This document shows positions 9,101 to 16,400 of a DNA stretch of 28,007 bases, one piece after another. Positions within the stretch are counted from its first letter, which is position 1. Every line of letters starts with the position of its first letter. The translations under genes and the position numbers were made by a program. The notes under the pieces were generated by a model that was not told where the DNA came from, ran no database searches, and saw only the letters and a list, made by a program, of their open reading frames with translations. The stretch is from Coemansia sp. RSA 1804 (lineage: Eukaryota > Kickxellomycota > Kickxellomycetes > Kickxellales > Kickxellaceae): contig JANBTH010000190.1 in the NCBI GenBank assembly GCA_027578815.1, positions 1 through 28,007 on the forward strand, written 5' to 3'.

Positions 9101-11758
9101 GCACTGAAGCCGGATCTGCGCATCCTGAGCGCCGGCGACATGACCGAGATCGGCGAGCGCGGCGTCACGCTGTCTGGCGGCCAGAAGCAGCGCGTGGCAT
9201 TGGCGCGCGCAGTCTACTCGAGCCGTCGTATTCTTCTCATCGACGACTGCCTTTCTGCGGTGGATGCCCACACGGCCAAGCACATTCTGATGGAATGTCT
9301 TGTTGGCACGACGCAGCTGATGCTGGGCCGTACGCGTGTGCTGGTGACCCACCACGTATCGATGTGCGTCCCGCATGCGCAGCATCTGGTCATGCTGCAC
9401 GAGGGCCGGGTTGTGCTGCAGGGTGCGCCAGCGGCCCTGCAGGCGCAGGGCGCGTTGTCTGCCGCGCTGGCCGGGCTGGAACGCTCTGCTCCCGGTGGTG
9501 GCGATGCGGAGGAAAAGACCATCGAAAGCGAAGAAGAGGGCGACGGACAACAACAGCTACAGAAGGGAGATGACAAGACGAGTCGCGAAAAGTCGGTCAA
9601 TGACAGGAAGCCCGAGGACGAGTACAACACCGAGCGTCTGAAGAAGATTGCCGAGCAGAAGGGACTGGATCCCGATGGCGATATCTCGGCGCTGCAGGGC
9701 ACGCTGGTGGAGGACGAGGAGCGCGAGGAAGGCTACGTCAAGTTCGCGGTGTGGAAGTCGTACCTCTCGGCCTGCGGGTCCCGCGTGTTCTGGGTCTCCG
9801 CCGTGGTGATGATGGTTCTGTGGCAGGTTGTAGTGATCCTGCAGGACTACTGGATCCGCATCTGGGTCACCTCGACGAGCGAGGGTGTATCGACCACAGC
9901 AGCTGCATCTGCTGTGTCGGTGTCGCCGGCGTATCTGGGGCCCCTGCGCGTGCCCCTCTTCCGTCTTACTTCGGCTGTGCCAACTCCGGCTCATTCTTCC
10001 GTGCAGACCACAGCGCTGCAGCAGCAGCACTCCACGGCGTACTGGCTGGGCATCTACGTGCTGATTGGGCTCGTCAGCGTGGCCTGGCGCACAGTCCAGT
10101 CGTTCATCGTCTACTACGGCGCCATCCGTGCGTCGCGGACGCTCCATGCGCGGCTGCTGCGGACGATTGTGCGCGCAACGCCGCGCTTCTTCGACTCGAC
10201 GCCGCTCGGCCGGATCATCAACCGATTCTCGCGCGACATGCAGACGATCGACGAGGTCACGCTTGACACAATCGTGTGGTGGTTCTCCGACATTGTTGCG
10301 GTGGTTGGCGTGTTTGTCATCATCTCGGCCGCCACGCCCGCCTTCATTGTCGTGGGCATTGCGGTCTCTGTTCTCTATGCCGCCATCGCGTACTACTACC
10401 TCAGCACGTCGCGCGAGCTCAAGCGGCTCGAGTCCAACAGCATGTCCCCGCTGCTCTCGCTGTTCGGCGAGCTGATTCTGGGCGTATCGACGATCCGCGC
10501 GTTTGGCGCCAAGCAGCTGTACATCAAGGAGGCCATCAACCGCATTGGCACGCACAACAGGCCGTACTACATGGTGTGGGCCACCAACCGGTGGCTGTCT
10601 GTGCGCATCGACTTCTCCGGCGCCCTGGTATCGTTCTCGTGCGCGCTGTTCATCATCATGAGTCTCGACTGGATGGACGCCGGACTCGCCGGCTTTGTGC
10701 TCTCGTATGCGCTGACGTTCTCGGAGCGCATGCTCTGGGTCATCCGCAACTACAGCAGCAACGAGCTCAACATGAATGCGGTCGAGAGGGTCACGCAGTA
10801 CCTGAACATCGAGCAGGAGGCTGCCCTGCATTCGGACCCCGAGCACAGACCGCCCTCGACTTGGCCGCGCACTGGCGATGTGCGCCTCGAGAACCTGGTC
10901 ATCGAGTATGTTCCCGGAGTGCCTGTGCTTCACGACATCTCGCTGGCCGCTGCGCATGGCGAGAAGATTGGCGTTGTCGGCCGGACCGGTGCTGGCAAAA
11001 GCACAATGTCGCTGGCGTTGCTCCGGTTCATCGAGGCAGCGAGCGGCCGGATCGTGCTGGATGGCGTGGATATCTCAAAGATCGGGCTGGAGGATCTGCG
11101 TCGCAACGTCACGATCATCCCGCAGGACCCCGTGCTGTTCAACGGCACCATCCGGTTCAATCTGGATCCGTTTGGCGAGTACTCCGACGAGATCGTCTGG
11201 GACGCCCTGCGTCGCACCCATCTTGTGCGCGAGCGCGGCAGCCAGACCGTCAGCACCGCTGCCAGTGTTGCTGAGGAGGCCGCAGCCATTAGTCCTGTCG
11301 CCAGCGACTCCCCGTTGGTGCTGGAGCGCATGGCTGGTATCTTCAGATCCCTCGATGCTGAGATCAAGGAGAACGGCCAGAACCTGTCGCTGGGTCAGCG
11401 GCAGCTTGTTGCGCTTGCAAGAGCGCTTGTGAGGCGGTCCAAGCTGATCATCATGGATGAGGCCACCGCGTCGGTTGACTTCGATACCGACGACCGGATC
11501 CAGCGCACGATCCGCGGGCCCGAGTTCGCCGACTCCACGCTTTTCTGCATTGCGCACCGTCTGCGCACCGTCATTGACTACGACAAGGTGCTTGTTCTCG
11601 ATAAGGGCAACGTTGCAGAGTTCGACACCCCGAGCAATCTGCTGAAGAACGACGGCGGTATCTTTAGGAGCATGTGCGAGAAGTCTGGCGAGTACGAGTA
11701 TCTCCTCGCTGCTGCCAACAGCAACAGCCGCCACAACCAACACAAGGAAGAAGAGTAG
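6191..11758 (+). CDS. ABCC-family ABC transporter, Ybt1/Vmr1-like (tandem copy 1)
   Basis: A single uninterrupted frame of 1855 residues. An N-terminal extension (about 1-270) has some six hydrophobic segments, like the TMD0 of long MRP-type transporters. TMD1 lies at about 385-720. NBD1 has Walker A GPTGSGKSS with Lys881, signature LSGGQ at 994-998 and Walker B Asp1018, with Asp1019 where a catalytic Glu is usual, as is normal in ABCC proteins. TMD2 spans about 1190-1525. NBD2 has GRTGAGKST with Lys1603, LSLGQ at 1732-1736 and DE at 1756-1757. So NBD2 is the competent ATPase half. Fungal members of this group sit in the vacuolar membrane and pump bile acids, conjugates, peptides or drugs; the substrate here is unknown. 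Low-complexity insertions occur in TMD1 (about 497-528), before NBD1 (about 760-850), in a TMD2 loop and in NBD2. An acidic dileucine motif (E813-L817-L818) lies in the linker. Poly-Ala runs and GC-saturated wobble bases distinguish it from its neighbour copy. Confidence 0.93.
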   Translation: MARVLRQMQPKPSRAGAAAAAAVCACVGVYNAHRLVSHASAFPLLTPGDGASAAACGAEGWARTMHNGCFREGFLWPAILYLAASAASLLAAACLAFPGTRADYSAVSPLARLGVGNTAKCVRRPPGPVTMADNRRAVGVGVVAAAAAQMAVHGAWWRYQLKHSAAAAAGARAYPAALLETSAVVLAAAAALVLALWRSNRLVYAGLFPWPLPALAGVQLATTAAESYYSFFDGDHADLPIAGPRATPRSNLLVLAALVCAASVVLFSRAQQRPTFTRIEDPAAAAAAAAAAVDPAADSDGITDDDVDHDAATPLAHPSELKVGGLVETPEFRVSWFDSLSFSWANDLLRTGAARQLQYADLYRLDAVDMPVTSWRRYLRRRKPGRSLFAAMALTFAPEFGAQALLAVVRCVLEFSGPFFLQRILRTIEQSSGGDGAPVRLRTAYLDAFGLLFCGLLGTLFGNQTLWIGRHIGLRIKGLLVAELSAKTLRRRGKGSWDEEKNKKSSGSGAEPAGSDDKEDDSGDGAAADGKIMNLLTADFQRVTEVSAYLDNVYAMPLSLVIGIWYMYRMLGVSSLVGLSIAVVYAPLSKALFTRLTDIEERLNALSDKRVAMITELLQGIRAVKLFGWESHFVDKVDRQREHQLSYLWLVISWWLRIGVVSSLGPMLILIVIFTTYVAVLGNTLTAEIAFTSISVFQLVRIVFEHMPGYLSWAINGYVSLGRIDSYLGQPQVQELEKRVGPSSGADAGADALGFEAADLAWDEASESSEQRAKSAISASSAVAGGGCGPSEATTKAGTPNTECANGSQPEDEATPLLGQKPSSSRPHIAISPAPSSSASLARMDSDNDNGDIADFSLKNIDVRFPLGGLSIVAGPTGSGKSSMLSALIGEMSLTRGRILLPTEAAIESQAAKAGDAYREIVELSDEGLAIRDVAYVAQEAWLRNATIRENILFGEPYNRERYEEVLRVCALKPDLRILSAGDMTEIGERGVTLSGGQKQRVALARAVYSSRRILLIDDCLSAVDAHTAKHILMECLVGTTQLMLGRTRVLVTHHVSMCVPHAQHLVMLHEGRVVLQGAPAALQAQGALSAALAGLERSAPGGGDAEEKTIESEEEGDGQQQLQKGDDKTSREKSVNDRKPEDEYNTERLKKIAEQKGLDPDGDISALQGTLVEDEEREEGYVKFAVWKSYLSACGSRVFWVSAVVMMVLWQVVVILQDYWIRIWVTSTSEGVSTTAAASAVSVSPAYLGPLRVPLFRLTSAVPTPAHSSVQTTALQQQHSTAYWLGIYVLIGLVSVAWRTVQSFIVYYGAIRASRTLHARLLRTIVRATPRFFDSTPLGRIINRFSRDMQTIDEVTLDTIVWWFSDIVAVVGVFVIISAATPAFIVVGIAVSVLYAAIAYYYLSTSRELKRLESNSMSPLLSLFGELILGVSTIRAFGAKQLYIKEAINRIGTHNRPYYMVWATNRWLSVRIDFSGALVSFSCALFIIMSLDWMDAGLAGFVLSYALTFSERMLWVIRNYSSNELNMNAVERVTQYLNIEQEAALHSDPEHRPPSTWPRTGDVRLENLVIEYVPGVPVLHDISLAAAHGEKIGVVGRTGAGKSTMSLALLRFIEAASGRIVLDGVDISKIGLEDLRRNVTIIPQDPVLFNGTIRFNLDPFGEYSDEIVWDALRRTHLVRERGSQTVSTAASVAEEAAAISPVASDSPLVLERMAGIFRSLDAEIKENGQNLSLGQRQLVALARALVRRSKLIIMDEATASVDFDTDDRIQRTIRGPEFADSTLFCIAHRLRTVIDYDKVLVLDKGNVAEFDTPSNLLKNDGGIFRSMCEKSGEYEYLLAAANSNSRHNQHKEEE

Positions 11759-13464
11759 GAACGACGATATGGTTGCTGCTGCTGCTATTTTTGGCAGGGC
11801 ATTGTGGAGTTTAGTTGCTGTTTTCTTTCTTTCTTATTTGGCTACTTGCGGTGTTTGTTGAATATCAATAGCTTTTGCTGGTCGTTAATTTGAAAGGGCG
11901 GAATTGTCTCTCACTGTAAGTGTTGTTGCATTTTTTGGTCATCTTTTTCACTATTGTAAAACGTTGTAGCCAACTGTAGTAATGGTGAAGGCTGCCTTGT
12001 ATAAGATCCGTGTAGTATTATCAAGCGCACAGCTCTTTCCCAATGGTGTATAGTGCTAAATCCTGACCAAATTTCTCATCAAGGCTGATGATGAAATTCT
12101 CCCAGCCTTGTAGCATCACTTCCTACATGTTATCATCAAGCAGCTAAACGTTAACATTTCATTGAATATTAACATTCGGCACTTTTTATAGTTTGTCCCC
12201 CTGGAATAAGATTATTTGACATTAATATTTTTAATAGTCTTTTTATCATCTCGGCTTTTGTTGTCCCGAGAGCTGCTAATAGCAATTGGATAAAATGAAC
12301 CGAATCTAGCTGTAAAGAAACTAAACAGGGACGCCAACGTCTTTGCAAGATTCCCGAAATCCTCACTCACCTACCCACCCGCTTTGAGCACTCTGAAAGA
12401 AAAAGACAATACACGAGCAAGCACATCTTCATTATCCATATTAAGAAGCACAAAAAGAAGAGGACATGGCAGAAAGTGTTTGGGCTAACTGTAATCCTAA
12501 ACTACAAAGGCAAACGGTAGAAAGGAAAATTACCCACCCAAGCACTACATTCCCTTTTTGGCAATTTATTGGGTTTACACAGAATATAATAATAATGAAA
12601 GAATTACTACAAAAGACAGAAATCCAAATAAACGCTACTACTAATTCCTTTTTAATGGCCTGTAACGGGATACGCATGTTTCTATTGCAAAAAAAGGAAA
12701 AAAAAGATGGAATAGGATAAACTGCACTTGGATTTCGGGAAATAAAGGGGAAAAGGGCGGACGAGAAAGCAAATGCTTCCTCCTATTTTCTCCAGGCTTT
12801 TGGTTGACTGTGGATGAAAAGAAAAGAAGACGACGATGATATCCTGCCGGAATTGGACTGTCTTCTCTTTTCCTCATCTTTTTTATTGCATGCATTTTCC
12901 ATTCATTCGTGTTTTATTCATTTACAGTCTTGCATCAGTAAAAGCTCCCTCTACTTTAACAAGGCAAGTATCATGAATCGAGTGCTTGTCGATGTGGCAG
13001 TGGATCATAACGATGACGCTAACATTTGCATTTGCAAATGCGTACGCTGAAATATATACGTGTGGCATATTGCTAAGACCAACAAAACATGACAATAAGC
13101 TTCAAACAGAAGCCTTCTTGTTGGGGTTCTCCTTTCGGCTGGTTCTGTTTGGCATATATCTTGTCTGCAAATGGGCGCATTCAAGCAGTTTTGCAAGCAA
13201 AAACGCCGGCAACAAGAAATATACCGTCTTTTTCTTTCATTTGTTTCCACATTAAACAGAGGAAAGCTATACTTTGCACTAAATTAACCTTAAAGAAAAA
13301 GGATTCCTTGCCTCTATTACATTCTCACTACTGTAGCTTCACCAAAGTCAACCAGAGAAAGAGAAAAACGTAGTTCCACGTGCACTTTACAGCAGTCAAG
13401 CCATTAGAGAGTAAAAATCCGCCTAGCATCCAAACATCAGAATATCTAAAAAGAAAGAAGCAAG
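11759..13464. other. Spacer between the tandem ABC transporters
   Basis: About 1.7 kb, AT-rich, with no gene I can support. Small open frames near 12169-12366 (- strand) and 12466-12720 (+ strand) show no domain or coding-like composition. An imperfect inverted repeat lies around 12069-12100. A perfect 14-base palindrome lies at 13028-13041, about 420 bases before the next ATG. The region should contain the 3' UTR of the first transporter and an independent promoter for the second. Confidence 0.55.
13028..13041. promoter_or_regulatory. Perfect palindrome GCATTTGCAAATGC, candidate operator
   Basis: A 14-base perfect dyad immediately preceded by another CATTTGC half-unit and followed by the dyad CGTACG (13041-13046). 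It lies about 420 bases before the ATG at 13465, with an ATATATA stretch just after (about 13051-13058). Such dyads suit dimeric transcription factors. No factor can be named from the sequence alone. Confidence 0.3.
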
Positions 13465-16400
13465 ATGGCACTCGATATTATCAATCGGCTCAGACCCACG
13501 AGTATACGCTCACGGGCTATTGCTGCAGCAGCGGTTGCAGCGGTTGCAGCGTTGTATTTTGCTGGACTGCTTGTAGGCCATGTAGCCGGGTTTGTTCTAG
13601 GCGACCGCATCAAACATTGCAATCCTGGTGATAAACATGGCTGGGAATGGTGGTCGATGGAAAGCGACTGCTTCCGCGCTGGCTTCTTGTGGCCGGCAAT
13701 AGTGCTGCTGGCATCAACATTGGTGTCTGCTGCTTTGACCCTGTGTCTAGCATTGCCGCCCCTGCAAGCATCCGAGGAAACCGAGGACGATAACAGCGAC
13801 TTTGCAACCGATGGAGGCGCACCACTTGCGCGCTTTGGAGTTGGAATCACAAAGAAACCGTTGCGGCTGCCGGTAGGTCCGGCGGTATTAATCGACAACC
13901 GAGTGACAACTGGCGTGTGGATCATTGTCGTATTGGCGATTCAGACGGTGGCGTTTGGCTCATGGTGGGTGGTTGAATGGAGAGATACCCAAGGCATAAG
14001 TGAGATGAGTCGTCGGCTTCCGAGACTGCTTGCGCAGACAGCAGCGCTCCAGCTGGTGGCATCTGTAGCATGCGTGCGCACACTGGTGCTTAATGGACGA
14101 AGGACATACACGGGGCTATTTCCATGGGTATTGCCGGTTCTTTCGCTTGTGGTGCTTGCCGTGTGCTTAGGCGAGGCATACGCGTCTTTCTTTTCTCTTT
14201 GCAACGCAACCGTTCCTATTGCCGGACCACAGGCATCACCACGCTCCAACCTGCTTGTTGCTTCGGTGGTTGTCAGCGCTGTGCTTGTGTTCCTGTTTGC
14301 GTGTCCTCAGCGGAGACCAATCTACATGCGCCCGCGTGTGGAAGGTAATGAGGCATTGGCGTATCTAGTTGAAAACAGCGAAAGCACAGGCGAAGAGAAC
14401 AACAATGACGAATCGACACCAATCTCGGCTCCAGGGGACGCCATGGAACACAATCTACTTGACTCGCCGGAATCAAGCGCATCGTGGCTCAGCAGAGCGA
14501 CATTCAGCTGGCTCAGCGAGTCGATGCGGTTGGGCGGGACCCGTCGCATGGAATACACCGATTTGTATCGACTGGCAGCGGAGGATAACCCGGTATCGTG
14601 TTGGCGGCGGTACCGGAGACACCGCAAATCGGACCGCTCGCTTCTCGTGGCTTTGGGCCTGACCCTTGCGCCAGAGCTGCTTTTGCAGCTATCATTCTCG
14701 GTAATCATGTGCGCCGTCCAGTTCTCGGGTCCCTTTTTCTTGCAACGCATCCTGCGCACAATCCAACATCTCAAGCAGCACCGTGACACTGGCGAGCCAA
14801 TGCCTCCGGGGATCACTCGCAGAGCATACCTTGATGCTGTTGGTCTGTTTGTGTTTACCCTGCTAACCTCGCTGCTTGCAAGTCAGGTAATGTGGCTCGG
14901 ACGGCATATCGGAATGCGCATCAAGGGTGTTATTATCGCAGAAATGTCGTCCAAGACGCTACGGCGGCGGGACAAGGGGTCGTATGCGCGAGTACCGAAT
15001 AACGGCACCAGCAGCAGCAACAACGAGCAAGAACCACAGCCGCAACTTGCTGCCGACGGAAAGATCATGAATCTGCTTACAGCGGATTTCCAGCGTGTGG
15101 TGGAGGTCTCAACATATCTGGACCGCGTATACGCAATGCCATTGACGCTGGCACTTGGAATGTGGTACATGTATCGTGTACTGGGAGCGTCTGCATTATA
15201 CGGAATGTCGGTTGCGGCAGTGTACGTGCCATTGACACGTATAATGTACAAATATCTGACCCGGCTAGAAAACGCGACAACGGCACTTAGCGATGACCGC
15301 ATATCGGCGATATCAGAGGTATTGCACGGAATCATGGCGGTCAAGCTGTTTGGATGGGAATCTGGGTTCTCAGCCAGTATTGACCAGAAACGCGAGCAAC
15401 AGCTGCAGTCGCAATGGCGTGTGTATCTGTTCATGACTCTGATCCATTCGATTGCATTAGTGGGTCCTATGCTGATTCTCATTGTGATGTTTGCAGTTTA
15501 TGTTATTGTGCTGGGAAACTCGATGACCGCAGAGATTGCGTTTACGACGATTTCGGTGTTCCAGGTCATACGCCTGGTGCTGGAACGTATGCCCGGGTTC
15601 TTTAGCTGGGCCACTAATGCCACTGTGTCGCTAGGACGGATTGATGCGTATCTACGGCAACCGCAGGTGCAGGCACTTGAATCGCGGGTTGTCTCGCAAT
15701 CGAGAGAAAGCAGCGTTTTGGGCTTTGAATGCGCTAGTCTCGAGTGGACTGTGGCTCCATTGCCCGTTGCAAGGAGTTCTAATACCGGAGGCAGCAACGC
15801 AACAGCAGCTACCGAGGTATCCGATGATGAGGAGACACCGCTTCTGGACGCACCTGTATCAGCTTCACCAACAACTCCACTGACAAGAAATCCACAGGAG
15901 GAGGATCTGGTGAGCTTTTCGCTTGAAAACATTGACGTTCGGTTCCCACTTGGAGGACTATCAATTGTTGCGGGTCCCACGGGGAGCGGCAAATCATCGC
16001 TTCTGTCTGCACTGGTGGGCGAAATGACGCTAACAAAGGGGCGCGTGCTTCTTCCAACCGCTAATCCTTGGGAAATAGTAGCAGAGAATCCAAAGTACAA
16101 GGACATTCTTGCGTTATCAGACGAAGGACTGGCGATTCGCGATGTTGCGTATGTTGCGCAGGAAGCGTGGCTGCGTAATGCTACAATTCGCGAGAATATT
16201 CTGTTTGGCGAACCGTATAACAGAGAGCGGTACGAGGAGGTGCTGCGAGTGTGTGCATTGAAACCAGATCTGCGCATCCTAGTTGCTGGCGATGAGTCCG
16301 AGATTGGCGAACGTGGAATCACACTTTCTGGCGGCCAGAAGCAGCGCGTGGCATTGGCGCGCGCCGTGTACTCGAGCAGAAGGATCCTTCTCATCGACGA

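Noticed and set aside
9931..10006. A 76-base intron with GTATCT donor in transporter copy 1
   Set aside because: Removal would shift the frame of a gene that is open and collinear with its paralogue on both sides.
9557..10957. A 466-residue minus-strand frame opposite TMD2 of transporter copy 1
   Set aside because: Charged, low-complexity shadow without recognisable motifs.
12069..12100. C/D-box snoRNA suggested by TGATGATGA in an imperfect inverted repeat
   Set aside because: No CTGA D box follows at a suitable distance, and the pairing is interrupted.
12466..12720. 84-residue open frame between the two transporters
   Set aside because: AT-rich, no domain, and overlapped by an equally plausible frame on the other strand.
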